Of a stretch of DNA of 64,000 nucleotides, positions 32,912 to 41,424 are shown one piece after another. The notes below the pieces were generated by a model, which was not told the origin of the DNA, did not search any database, and saw only the letters and a list, made by a program, of their open reading frames with translations. The DNA is from Micromonospora halotolerans (lineage in GTDB: Bacteria; Actinomycetota; Actinomycetes; Mycobacteriales; Micromonosporaceae). The position numbers and the translations under genes were made by a program. The DNA lies in contig NZ_CP134876.1 in the NCBI RefSeq assembly GCF_032108445.1, positions 2,604,001 through 2,668,000 on the forward strand, in the 5' to 3' direction. Every line of letters starts with the position of its first letter. The first letter of the stretch is position 1.

Positions 32912-32955
32912 CTACGGATCAGAAGGTTAGGGGTTCGAGTCCCTTCGGGCGCACA
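32912..32955 (+). mobile_element. attR: right 44-bp copy of the tRNA-Arg 3' half
   Basis: Identical to 30550-30593. The 5' half of the tRNA is absent, so this is not a functional tRNA gene. Confidence 0.85.
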
Positions 32956-32962
32956 ACAGGTC

Positions 32963-32997
32963 AAGGGCCGGTCTCCTGTCACAGGAGACCGGCCCTT
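32963..32997. terminator. Perfect 16-bp stem terminator beside attR
   Basis: AAGGGCCGGTCTCCTG pairs with CAGGAGACCGGCCCTT around a TCA loop. Its GGGCCGGTC core resembles the hairpin at 30615; the end overlaps the stop of the integrase remnant. Confidence 0.75.
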
Positions 32998-33133
32998 AAT
33001 CGTGTTGACCCCCACGGCTGACCCCTACGCCCTGCGCGTCGAACAGGAAGCCGAGCCGCTCCACCAAGTCCTGCTGCATCCGCCGCGTCGCCTCCGCGTA
33101 GATCGACTTGGTCACGGTCGGGGAGCTGCGCCC
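32996..33133 (-). pseudogene. Tyrosine recombinase (integrase) C-terminal remnant
   Basis: About 45 codons ending in TAA at 32996. SSPTVTKSIYAEATRRMQQDLVERL matches the last block of actinobacterial phage/ICE integrases, including the catalytic Tyr in SIYAEA. The upstream part is missing or out of frame, and the box-II HxxR region cannot be found. It faces and nearly touches attR, which is where int genes sit in tRNA-targeted elements. Confidence 0.65.
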
Positions 33134-33183
33134 GGGGGCATGCTGCCGCTTTCTCAGACAAGCTCCTCGTGAAGGAATCGCGC

Positions 33184-33747
33184 TCAGCGCTTCGTCTCGT
33201 ACCTGGTCATGATCACGCCGCCGGGAAACGTCTGCGTCTCCACCAGGTTCAGGTTCACCCAGCCGTTCAGCGCACTGAAGAACGGTGTGCCGCCGCCCAC
33301 GAGGACCGGATGGGTGACGATCTCGTACTCGTCGATCAGCCCGGCCCGCATGGCCGCCCCGGCGAGAGTTGCGCCACCGACCCTCATCGGCCCGCCGTCC
33401 TCGGCCTTGAGCCGGGTGATCTCGGAGATCGCCTCGCCGGTGACCAGGCGAGCGTTCCAGTCGACCTTGTCGATTGTTGAGGAGAACACCACCTTCGGCG
33501 TGTCCCGCCAGTTCCGCGCGAAATCGATCTGCGCCGGGGTGGCGCCCGGCTGCTGGTCGCCGGTCGGCCAGTAGGCGCTCATGATCTCCCACAGTTGGCG
33601 CCCATACAGAAACAGGCTGATCACCCGCTCCTGATCGAGCCACCACTGGAACAGCTCATCGCTCGGCCTGCTCCAGCCGAGGTCGTCGCCGGGCGCCGAA
33701 ACGTAGCCGTCCAGACTCAGGTTCATGCCGTAGATCAGTTTCCGCAT
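33184..33747 (-). CDS. Dihydrofolate reductase-like (RibD C-terminal) family protein
   Basis: 187 residues of the RibD_C fold: LIYGMNLSLDGYVSAPGDDLGW at the start, LFLYGRQLWEIMSAYWP, then GGPMRVGGATLAGAAMRAGLIDEYEIVTHPVLVGGGTPFF with the NADPH-binding GG pair. Family members reduce pyrimidine or unknown substrates; many are horizontally spread. ATG at 33747, GAAGG about 10 bases upstream. It lies just outside attR in the accessory zone. Confidence 0.85.
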   Translation of the reverse strand: MRKLIYGMNLSLDGYVSAPGDDLGWSRPSDELFQWWLDQERVISLFLYGRQLWEIMSAYWPTGDQQPGATPAQIDFARNWRDTPKVVFSSTIDKVDWNARLVTGEAISEITRLKAEDGGPMRVGGATLAGAAMRAGLIDEYEIVTHPVLVGGGTPFFSALNGWVNLNLVETQTFPGGVIMTRYETKR

Positions 33748-33819
33748 AGCGCCATGCCTTCCGTCAGTCGGTCTCGGAAGACTAGACGGTTCACGCGGAG
33801 GAAACTGATCTGTGCGCAA

Positions 33820-33871
33820 GCAGTCTTTGGCGCCTATCCGGGGATGGGGACAGGCTGGCGGCCACCATTTC
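33820..33871. repeat. Second copy of a 45-bp sequence found at 31036
   Basis: GCAGTCTTTGGC, CCTATCC, GGGG, ATGGG and CTGGC blocks occur in the same order as at 31036-31085, with two single-base gaps and a few changes (roughly 37 of 45 positions agree). No gene covers either copy. Confidence 0.55.
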
Positions 33872-34007
33872 ACCGGGCAGTGGATGGACTACAAGCGCCA
33901 GGCGATGCCGACCGGGCCAGGCGAGGCCTCTTCAGTCGTAGCTGATCCGGGTGCAGATCTCCGTCGTGACCTTGAATTCAGCGTGCCGACAGCACGGCGG
34001 GGCGGAG

Positions 34008-34388
34008 TCAGGACCAGGGCGGTTCGCCCAGCAAGTTCTGACACGCCGTCATCAGCTTCTGCTGAGCGTCGGTAATCCCGGCCTCGACCTGCGTCATGTC
34101 CGCCTTGCCGTGGCTGCTCACATCCAGGTCGCCGGCCGCCTTCACAGCTGCAGCCAACTCCTTGCCAGCATCGCTGACACCAGCGTCCGTCGAGCGGGCG
34201 GCCCGACCAGCAACAGTGCCGTTCGACATCCAGCTGTGGTCATTCTCGTCCAGCCGTTGCGCCAGCGAAACGCAACCACCGCGGCCGTACTGGTCGGGGC
34301 TGGGCTGACTTGCCTCCGGCTTGTCGTCGCTGCAAGCGGCGACTAGGAGGGTCGCGCCCACGAGCGTCGCGACGAGGGATCGATTCAC
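34008..34388 (-). CDS. Small lipoprotein, unknown function
   Basis: 126 residues from a GTG at 34388. Lipobox LVAAC with Cys at residue 19, followed by a Ser/Pro linker and a helical domain with a Cys pair (GGCVSLAQRLDENDHSWM ... LMTACQNLLGE). TACGAT lies 6 bases upstream of the GTG, suggesting leaderless expression. No family recognised. Located in the accessory region to the right of the tRNA-Arg insertion. Confidence 0.68.
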   Translation of the reverse strand: MNRSLVATLVGATLLVAACSDDKPEASQPSPDQYGRGGCVSLAQRLDENDHSWMSNGTVAGRAARSTDAGVSDAGKELAAAVKAAGDLDVSSHGKADMTQVEAGITDAQQKLMTACQNLLGEPPWS

Positions 34389-34409
34389 CGGCGGATCGTA
34401 TACGGGTGA

Positions 34410-34958
34410 TCATGAGGGCCCGCGGCTACTTGACTGGGGCCAGCCCGGGCCGCAGCGGCGGTCGCCGACGGCCGGACGGCCGAACTTGCCGGCGACCGCG
34501 TGCTCGGTGTCGGTGACTTCCCCCGTCTCCAGGAGCTGTTTCAGCCTGCGCAGGTTCGCCGCCACCTCGGCGCCGGGCGGCTTTCCGACCAGGGTCAGCG
34601 CCAGGCGGCCCAGTCGTCCGAAGGGTGTCTTCAGCACCTCGTGGACCTCGGTCCGGCCCGGTTCCGACCCCGGGCGGAACTCGACCGTCCAATGGGTTCG
34701 CATCCCGGGCGGGGTGGTGGTCTCGTACCGGAGCAGTTCGTTCGTCCGCTCCTCGGTGAGCCGCACCGTGGAGCTCAGCCTGACGCCGAGCGGTCCCCGG
34801 ATCGTCCATCGGAACGTCGCCGGCCCGACCTGTTCGCTGGCCATGACGTCGCCCAGGAAACGGGGCAGGTTCTGGAAGTCGCGGTAGAAGTGGAAGACGT
34901 CCGCGACCCGGCGCTCGATCGTCACTCTCGCCTCGGCCGGGGATGGTGAGCGGCGCAT
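34410..34958 (-). CDS. SRPBCC (START-like) family protein
   Basis: 182 residues with the polyketide cyclase/START fold: VTIERRVADVFHFYRDFQNLPRFLGDVMASEQVG, then the strand-rich core (TFRWTIRGPLGVRLSSTVRLTEE, HWTVEFRPG) and the long C-terminal helix (LRRLKQLLETGE). Probably binds a hydrophobic ligand; substrate unknown. ATG at 34958 with GGAGG 6 bases upstream. Confidence 0.82.
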   Translation of the reverse strand: MRRSPSPAEARVTIERRVADVFHFYRDFQNLPRFLGDVMASEQVGPATFRWTIRGPLGVRLSSTVRLTEERTNELLRYETTTPPGMRTHWTVEFRPGSEPGRTEVHEVLKTPFGRLGRLALTLVGKPPGAEVAANLRRLKQLLETGEVTDTEHAVAGKFGRPAVGDRRCGPGWPQSSSRGPS

Positions 34959-35074
34959 CGCTGCCTCCGACGGTTCTTCCCGTTTGAGCCCTGCCGCTTG
35001 CCCGAGCGCCTGCCCACTAAACCCCGACGAGACCGTGGGCGATCTCCGGGAGAGACGCCAACCTGCGGGTCTGC

Positions 35075-35104
35075 TTGACAGGTAGGAAGTTCCCTACCTA
35101 TTGT
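35075..35104 (+). promoter_or_regulatory. Consensus promoter with operator dyad for the VOC/ABC operon
   Basis: -35 TTGACA (35075-35080), 18-bp spacer, -10 TATTGT (35099-35104), then 7 bases to the ATG at 35112. AGGTAGG (35080-35086) and CCTACCT (35093-35099) are a perfect 7-bp inverted repeat filling the spacer, where a bound repressor would block polymerase. Confidence 0.7.
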
Positions 35105-35111
35105 CGCCGGC

Positions 35112-35483
35112 ATGAGCATCAGGGGAATCAAGCTGATCACCGTGCCCGTGTCCGACCAGGACGCCGCCAAGCAGTTCTACGTCGAGCAGCTCGGCTTCGA
35201 GGTGTCACAGGACTCCCGGATGGGGCCGATGCGCTGGCTCGAGGTGGTACCCCAGGGGTCGCCGGTCGGTCTCGCGCTGCTGCCGAGCGTGCTGGGTGTG
35301 CCTGTGGGCGGGCTCAAGGGCGTCCAGCTCCACAGCGACGACCTCGACGGCGACTGCGAGAGCCTGCGCGCCGCCGGCGTCAAGGTCGACGGGCCGAACG
35401 ACCGCCCGTGGGGTCGTGACGCCAGCTTCTCCGACCCGGACGGCAACGGCTTCGTCCTCATGGCGGTGCACGGCGGCCGGTAG
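35112..35483 (+). CDS. VOC family (glyoxalase/bleomycin resistance-like) protein
   Basis: 123 residues with the paired beta-alpha-beta-beta-beta units of the vicinal oxygen chelate superfamily: VPVSDQDAAKQFYVEQLGFE and FSDPDGNGFVLMAVH, the latter with a Glu/His-type metal site only partly conserved. First gene of a five-gene unit with an ABC exporter, an ArsR regulator and an SRPBCC protein, so detoxification or drug binding is plausible. Leaderless ATG at 35112. Confidence 0.82.
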   Translation: MSIRGIKLITVPVSDQDAAKQFYVEQLGFEVSQDSRMGPMRWLEVVPQGSPVGLALLPSVLGVPVGGLKGVQLHSDDLDGDCESLRAAGVKVDGPNDRPWGRDASFSDPDGNGFVLMAVHGGR

Positions 35484-35542
35484 GCCGACGCGCTCCGCCG
35501 CTCCACCGGACGGGCTTCCGGCCCTCGATTCGAGAGAGTGCG

Positions 35543-36561
<1,019 letters not shown>

Positions 36562-36565
<4 letters not shown>

Positions 36566-37371
36566 CCGCCGTGGCCGCGCCGCACCCGGCCCGCACCGCC
36601 CGCCTGCTGCCCAGTGTCGGTGTGCTGACCGGGCGTGCCCTGCGCATCTACCGGCGTACGCCCCAGCTGCTGGTCCTGCGGATCGTGCAGTCGGTGGCGT
36701 TCCTGCTGATCTTCCGGTACGTGTTCGGCGGCGCGATCGGCGCCGGCACGATGCGCTACGTCGACTTCATGGCGCCCGGCCTGCTCACGGTGGGCATCAT
36801 GTTCGCCACCATCGGCACCGCGCTCGGGGTGGCCGAGGACCACGTCGGGGGCCTGTTCGACCGGCTGCGGTCGCTGCCCATGCCGCGCAGCGCCGTGCTC
36901 GCCGGCCGCGTGCTGGCCGACCTCGCCATGACCGTCGCGGTGCTCGTCCCGAGCATCGCGATCGCCTTCGCGGTGGGGATGCGGGTGCACACCGACTGGG
37001 CCTCCGCCCTCGGCGCGCTGGGCCTCCTCGTGCTCTTCGGGCTCGCCTTCGTCTGGATCTTCGTGGCGGTCGGGTTGCTGGCCGGCAGCGTCCAAGCGGC
37101 GCAGGGCATCTCGTTCATCGTGATGCCGGTCAGCTTCGCGTCCAGCGCCTTCGTGCCCACCGCCAGCATGCCGGGCTGGCTCCAGGCGTTCACCGAGCAC
37201 CAGCCGGTGACGGTGGTGGTCAACGCGGTCCGCACCCTCACCCAGGGCGCGCCCGCCGAGGCGCTGCTCGGCCACGGCACCGGCTACTACGTCACCCGGG
37301 CGCTGATCTGGATCATCACGCTGATCGTGGTCTTCGCGGGTCTGGCCGTCTCCCGCTACCGGAGTCGCTGA
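36562..37371 (+). CDS. ABC-2 type permease, DrrB-like
   Basis: 269 residues with six membrane helices and the ABC2_membrane domain: FRYVFGGAIGAGTMRYVDFMAPGLL, DRLRSLPMPRSAVLAGRVLADL and QGISFIVMPVSFASSAFVPTASMPGWLQ are typical DrrB blocks. With the upstream ATPase it forms a probable drug or lipid exporter. Start ATG overlaps the ATPase stop. Confidence 0.9.
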
Positions 37372-37437
37372 CCTGCGGCTATCGTTCCGGTGCCGGGTCG
37401 TACCGGCTCCAGGCCGGATGAACTCCAGGGGGTGTCG

Positions 37438-37782
37438 GTGTCCTCCGCCACGGGAGTGGACGTCTTCGCGGCGCTGGCCAGTCCGGTCCGGCGCGACCTC
37501 ATCCGGCTGCTGCGCGACGGCGGCCCCCAGTCGGTGCAGGATCTGGCCGCCTCGTTCGACATGCGCCGGCCCAGCGTCTCCGAGCACCTCAAGGTGCTCC
37601 GCGACGCCGGGCTGGTGACCGAGCGCCGCAGCGGCCGCAAGCGGCTCTACCGGCTGGAGCCGGAGCCGCTCATGGGCCTGCGTGACTGGCTCACCCCCTA
37701 CGAGCGGTTCTGGCGCGAGCGGATGAGCGACTTCGCCGCGCTGGTCGCCGAGGAGTCCGCAACCGAGGGGGAGCCGGCGTGA
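37438..37782 (+). CDS. ArsR family transcriptional regulator
   Basis: 114 residues of winged helix: FAALASPVRRDLIRLLRDGGPQSVQDLAASFDMRRPSVSEHLKVLRDAGLVTERRSGRKRLYRLEP, with a closing helix. No metal-binding ELCVCD-like motif, so it belongs to the group paired with SRPBCC genes rather than to metal sensors. Start taken as the GTG at 37438 (AGGGGG upstream); 37432 and 37390 are alternatives. It may bind the dyad at 35080-35099, which is inference. Stop overlaps the next gene (GTGA). Confidence 0.85.
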   Translation: MSSATGVDVFAALASPVRRDLIRLLRDGGPQSVQDLAASFDMRRPSVSEHLKVLRDAGLVTERRSGRKRLYRLEPEPLMGLRDWLTPYERFWRERMSDFAALVAEESATEGEPA

Positions 37783-38219
37783 CCCGACCGGACAAGATCG
37801 AAGTCGACCAGTTCCTGCCGTACCCGCCGGCGCAGGTGTGGCGGATCCTGGTCGACCCCGACCTGATGGCCCGGTGGCTGATGCCCAACGACTTCAAGCC
37901 GGTGGTCGGTCACCGGTTCACCTTCCAGGCCAAGCCCATGCCGGCGCTGCGCTTCGCCGGGACCATCCACTGCGAGGTCCTGGCCGTCGAGCCGGAACGG
38001 CTGCTCCGGATCACCTGGGCGGACCGCAGCGGCAGCGGCCTCGACTCGATCGTCACCTGGCGGCTGGAGCCCGAGGGCCGGGGCACCCGGATGCTGATGG
38101 AGCACTCCGGGTTCGACCTGGACAGCCCGTTCCAGGCGGTCGCCCACCGCACCATGGGCAGCGGCTGGCGCTCCGCCGTGGTGCGCTCCATGCTCACGGT
38201 GCTGGAGCAGGAGGCCTGA
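37779..38219 (+). CDS. SRPBCC family protein (AHSA1/CalC-like) coupled to ArsR
   Basis: 146 residues: IEVDQFLPYPPAQVWRILVDPDLMARWLMPNDFKP, then MPALRFAGTIHCEVLAVEPERLLRITW, SIVTWRLEPEGRGTRMLMEHSGF and a long closing helix. ArsR-SRPBCC pairs are widespread; some SRPBCC members of this type protect against enediynes by sacrificing themselves. GTG start overlapping the ArsR stop. Confidence 0.85.
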   Translation: MTRPDKIEVDQFLPYPPAQVWRILVDPDLMARWLMPNDFKPVVGHRFTFQAKPMPALRFAGTIHCEVLAVEPERLLRITWADRSGSGLDSIVTWRLEPEGRGTRMLMEHSGFDLDSPFQAVAHRTMGSGWRSAVVRSMLTVLEQEA

Positions 38220-38221
38220 CG

Positions 38222-38262
38222 GGCCGGGGCGCCACCCTGAGCACGGTGGCGGACCCCCGGCC
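38222..38262. terminator. Hairpin between convergent genes
   Basis: GGCCGGGG..CCCCGGCC outer arms enclose CGCCACC..GGTGGCG. Confidence 0.6.
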
Positions 38263-38275
38263 CCGGCCGCCGTCC

Positions 38276-39994
38276 TCAGAGCCGCTCGGGTGTGCGGATG
38301 CCGAGCAGGTGGAGGCCCTGCCCGAGCACCCGCGCGGTCAGGTCGCAGAGCACGAGCCGGCTCTCCCGGACCGGCTCGTCGGCCCGCAGCACCGGGCACC
38401 GCTCGTAGAAGGCGCTGAACGCGGCGGCGAGCCGGGACAGGTATCCGGTCAGGTGGTGGAACTCCAGGTTCTCCGCCACCGCGCCGACCACCGCGCCGAA
38501 GCCGACCAGCTCGACGGCGAGCGCCCGCTCGGCCGGCTCGGCCAGCGAGATCCCGGCCTCGGGCCGGGCCGCCACCCCCGCCCGCCGGAAGATCGACCGG
38601 ATCCGGGAGTACGCGTACTGGAGGTAGGGCGCGGTGTTGCCGTCCAGCGACAGCATCCGTTCCCAGTCGAGCACGTAGTCCTTGTGCCGGTCGCTGGACA
38701 GGTCGGCGTACTTGATCGCGCCGATGCCGACGGCCCGGCCCACCTCGGCCGCCTCCGCCTCGTCCAGCTCCGGGTTCCGCTCCCGGGCCAGCGCGGTGGC
38801 CCGGGCCACCGCCTCCTCCAGCAGCCCGACCAGCTTCACCGACCCGCCGGCCCGGCTGCGCAGCATCCGCCCGTCCGGCCCGAGGATCGAGCCGAACCCG
38901 ACGTGCTCGGCGCGGGCGGGCGGGGCCAGCCAGCCGGCCTGCGCGGCGGCGGCGTAGACCATCTCGAAGTGCCGCCGCTGCGGCAGCCCGACCACGTAGA
39001 GCAGCCGGGTCGCGCCCAGCGTGCCGGTCCGGTGCCGGATCGCCGCGAGGTCCGTGGCTGGGTAGCCGTACCCGCCGTCGGACTTGCGCACGATCAGCGG
39101 CAGCGGCTCGCCGTCCCGGCCCACGGAGCCGGGCGGGAACACGCAGGCCGCGCCGTCGCTCTCGCGCAGCAGACCGAGCCGGTCCAGCTCCTCGACCACC
39201 GGGCCGAGCAGGTCGTTGTAGCTGCTCTCTCCGTGGAAGTCCCGCTGGGTGAGGGTCACGTCGAGCAGGTCGTACACGGTGAGGAAGTAGCGCTCGGACT
39301 GCTCCACCAGCAGCCGCCACAGCCGCAGCGTCGCCGGGTCCCCGCCCTGCAACGCCACCACCCGCAGCCGGGACCGCTCGCGGAACGCCTCGTCGGCGTC
39401 GAACTTGGCCCGGGCCGCCTTGTAGAACGAGTCCAGGTCGCCCATCGACAGCTCCTGCGCCGCCTCGGCCTCGCCCAGGTCGGCCAGGTGCTCGATCAGC
39501 ATGCCGAAGGGTGTGCCCCAGTCGCCCAGATGGTTGGCCCGCAGCACCCGGTGCCCCAGCCACTGCAGCAGCCGGGCCGCCGCGTCGCCGATCACCGTCG
39601 AGCGCAGGTGCCCGACGTGCATCTCCTTCGCGACGTTCGGCGCCGAGTAGTCGACCACCACGGTCTCCGGCGCGCTGGCCACCGGCACCCCGAGCCGCGG
39701 GGCGGCGGCCAGCGCGGAAACCAGCCCGGCCAGGGCCCCGTCGGCGACGGTCAGGTTGAGGAAACCGGGACCGGAGACCTCCGCGGCGCTGCACAGGTCG
39801 GCCAGTTCCGCGCGCTCCAGCACCTCGGTGGCGACGGCGCGCGGCGGCCGGCCGATCCGCCGGGCCAGCGCCAGCGCCGCGTCGGACTGGAAGTCCGCGC
39901 GCTGCGAGCGCCGGACGACCGGGTCGACCGGCTCGCCGGCCACCGTCGCGAACGCCGGCGCCAGCCGGTCGGTCAGCAGTTTCTCCAGATCCAT
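38276..39994 (-). CDS. argS: Arginyl-tRNA synthetase
   Basis: 572 residues, class I synthetase charging tRNA-Arg. HIGH-type motif HVGHLRST, NHLGDWGTPFGMLIEHL, KSDGGYGYPATDLAAIRHR, YVVGLPQRRHFEMVY, the MLRSRAG motif in place of KMSKS, and the DALR anticodon-binding domain at the C-terminus are all present. ATG at 39994 has only a weak RBS (GAGCGAG about 14 bases upstream). The 207-bp leader holds an Arg-rich ORF and two hairpins, suggesting attenuation by arginyl-tRNA level. Whether this is the only argS of the genome cannot be judged from the window. Confidence 0.95.
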   Translation of the reverse strand: MDLEKLLTDRLAPAFATVAGEPVDPVVRRSQRADFQSDAALALARRIGRPPRAVATEVLERAELADLCSAAEVSGPGFLNLTVADGALAGLVSALAAAPRLGVPVASAPETVVVDYSAPNVAKEMHVGHLRSTVIGDAAARLLQWLGHRVLRANHLGDWGTPFGMLIEHLADLGEAEAAQELSMGDLDSFYKAARAKFDADEAFRERSRLRVVALQGGDPATLRLWRLLVEQSERYFLTVYDLLDVTLTQRDFHGESSYNDLLGPVVEELDRLGLLRESDGAACVFPPGSVGRDGEPLPLIVRKSDGGYGYPATDLAAIRHRTGTLGATRLLYVVGLPQRRHFEMVYAAAAQAGWLAPPARAEHVGFGSILGPDGRMLRSRAGGSVKLVGLLEEAVARATALARERNPELDEAEAAEVGRAVGIGAIKYADLSSDRHKDYVLDWERMLSLDGNTAPYLQYAYSRIRSIFRRAGVAARPEAGISLAEPAERALAVELVGFGAVVGAVAENLEFHHLTGYLSRLAAAFSAFYERCPVLRADEPVRESRLVLCDLTARVLGQGLHLLGIRTPERL

Positions 39995-40014
39995 GGGTAC
40001 GCCGATCTCGCTCG

Positions 40015-40033
40015 GATCCGCCGCACGCGGATC
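40015..40033 (-). promoter_or_regulatory. argS leader hairpin 2, alternative pairing element
   Basis: GATCCGC-CGCAC-GCGGATC on the plus strand gives a perfect 7-bp hairpin just upstream of argS. Its GCGGATC segment (40027-40033) can also pair with the second GATCCGC copy at 40086-40092, which lies in hairpin 1, so the two folds exclude each other. Confidence 0.5.
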
Positions 40034-40073
40034 ACCGGATGGGGATGCGGGCGGACCGAGGACGAACGGCGAT

Positions 40074-40097
40074 GACCGGCGGCTCGATCCGCCGGTC
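40074..40097 (-). promoter_or_regulatory. argS leader hairpin 1
   Basis: GACCGGCGG and CCGCCGGTC form a perfect 9-bp stem with a 6-base loop, 14 bases beyond the stop of the leader ORF. Confidence 0.55.
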
Positions 40098-40111
40098 GCA
40101 GTGAGGAATGC

Positions 40112-40201
40112 TCAGCGCAGGCGGTCGCGGGACCGCCGGCGTCGCAGCGCGCCGAACAGGACGTCCGGGGACGCCGTCGGGTACGCGTGCGAGCTGGTCA
40201 T
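40112..40201 (-). CDS. Arginine-rich leader peptide of argS
   Basis: 29-codon ORF from the ATG at 40201 to the TGA at 40112. The last 11 residues are LRRRRSRDRLR, with seven arginines, four of them consecutive. TAGGCT lies 6 bases upstream of the ATG, so translation would begin on a leaderless transcript. Ribosome stalling at the Arg codons when charged tRNA-Arg is scarce would change folding of the hairpins downstream. Such leaders are known for amino acid biosynthesis and some synthetase genes in actinobacteria; here assignment rests on position, composition and structure. Confidence 0.68.
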   Translation of the reverse strand: MTSSHAYPTASPDVLFGALRRRRSRDRLR

Positions 40202-40207
40202 GGCAGC

Positions 40208-40213
40208 AGCCTA
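40208..40213 (-). promoter_or_regulatory. -10 hexamer of the argS leader promoter
   Basis: TAGGCT on the minus strand, 6 bases before the leader ATG; a possible -35 TTGCGC lies 19 bases further upstream inside the trpS terminator hairpin. Confidence 0.5.
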
Positions 40214-40214
40214 A

Positions 40215-40259
40215 CCGGCCGGCCCGGGGGTGGCGCAAGGCCGTACCCGGGCCGGCCGG
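40215..40259 (-). terminator. 14-bp stem hairpin after trpS
   Basis: CCGGCCGGCCCGGG (40215-40228) pairs perfectly with CCCGGGCCGGCCGG (40246-40259). It separates trpS from the argS promoter. Confidence 0.65.
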
Positions 40260-40276
40260 GCGGCGTACCCGACATC

Positions 40277-41335
40277 TCAGGCCGGCGTGCCGACGGCCTT
40301 GCGGTAGCGCTCGGCCCGCCGCCGCACCTGGGTGTACGCGCTGGTCAGGCCCATCGCCCGGCGGACCTCGACCAGGGTGCGGCGCACCTCGGCGCGGGTC
40401 CGCTCGGTGCCCTCGACGATCAGCTCGTCGACCAGGCCGGGCTGCCCCTCGAACCGGGCCCGCCGCTCCCGGACCGGGTCGAGGAACCGGTTGAGCGCGT
40501 CCGCCAGCTCCTCCTTGACCTCCACGTCGCCGACCCGGCCGGCCCGGTAGCGCGCCTTCAGCTCCTCGACCGTGGCCCGGTCGGGGTGGAACACGTCGAG
40601 GTACGCGAAGACCGGGTTCCCCTCGACCGTGCCCGGCACGTCGGCGCGGATCCGGTTCGGGTCGGTGTACATGCCCATCACCTTGCGCCGCACGGTGGCC
40701 GGGTCGTCGGAGAGCGCGATGGCGTTCCCCCTGCTCTTGCTCATCTTCCCGGCGCCGTCGGTGCCGACCAGCGTGGGCGTCTCCGACATGATCATTTCCG
40801 GGACGGGGAAGACCTCGCGGTAGAGGTGGTTGAAGCGCCGGGCGATCTCCCGGGTCACCTCCACGTGCGCGGCGTTGTCCTTGCCCACCGGCACGACCTG
40901 CCCCTTCACGCAGAGGATGTCGGCGGCCTGGAGGACGGGATAGCCGAGCAGCCCGTACGGCATCTCCTCCTTGCCGGCGTCCCGGCTCATCTCCTTGAGC
41001 GACGGAACCCGTTCCAGCCGAGGCACGGTGACCAGGTTCTGGAACAGGGTGTTCAGGTCGCCGACCTCGGGGATCGCCGACTGGAGATAGAACGTGGCCC
41101 GGTCCGGCTCGACGCCGGCGGCGAGGATGTCGGTGACCATCTCGCGGGCGTTGCGGGACACCTGCTCGATGTCCTCGCGGCTGTTCCGCGTGGTGAGCAT
41201 GTGCAGGTCGGCGATGATGAAGAAGCTCTCGTAGCGCTGGTGCAGCTTCACCCGGTTGGCGATGCTGCCGACGTAGTGGCCGAGGTGCAGCCGCCCGGTC
41301 GGGCGGTCACCGGTGAGCATCCGTGCTGCGGACAT
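40277..41335 (-). CDS. trpS: Tryptophanyl-tRNA synthetase
   Basis: 352 residues, class I synthetase for tRNA-Trp: TGDRPTGRLHLGHYVGS (HIGH motif), YPVLQAADILCVKGQVVPVGKDNAAHVEVTREIARRFN, GAGKMSKSRGNAI (KMSKS) and the helical C-terminal part. ATG at 41335, GAGAGG 9 bases upstream. Actinobacteria often have a second, indolmycin-resistant TrpRS under attenuation; the type cannot be assigned by eye. A small leaderless ORF upstream (41425-41592) contains one Trp codon near its end. Confidence 0.93.
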   Translation of the reverse strand: MSAARMLTGDRPTGRLHLGHYVGSIANRVKLHQRYESFFIIADLHMLTTRNSREDIEQVSRNAREMVTDILAAGVEPDRATFYLQSAIPEVGDLNTLFQNLVTVPRLERVPSLKEMSRDAGKEEMPYGLLGYPVLQAADILCVKGQVVPVGKDNAAHVEVTREIARRFNHLYREVFPVPEMIMSETPTLVGTDGAGKMSKSRGNAIALSDDPATVRRKVMGMYTDPNRIRADVPGTVEGNPVFAYLDVFHPDRATVEELKARYRAGRVGDVEVKEELADALNRFLDPVRERRARFEGQPGLVDELIVEGTERTRAEVRRTLVEVRRAMGLTSAYTQVRRRAERYRKAVGTPA

Positions 41336-41424
41336 GGTCGTACGCCTCTCGTGGCTGTTCGGTGGAGGACGCGCGGGCGCGCGGAAGAGACCCGGGGTGT
41401 GCCCGGATCAGTGGGGTTTGCTCG

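Noticed and set aside
32912..32955. Apparent second tRNA-Arg gene
   Set aside because: Only the 3' half from the anticodon loop is present; the upstream bases cannot form the D-arm or acceptor stem. It is an att copy.
33812..34075. 87-codon open frame on the plus strand
   Set aside because: No RBS, covers the 45-bp dispersed repeat and runs antisense into the lipoprotein gene; composition is not protein-like.
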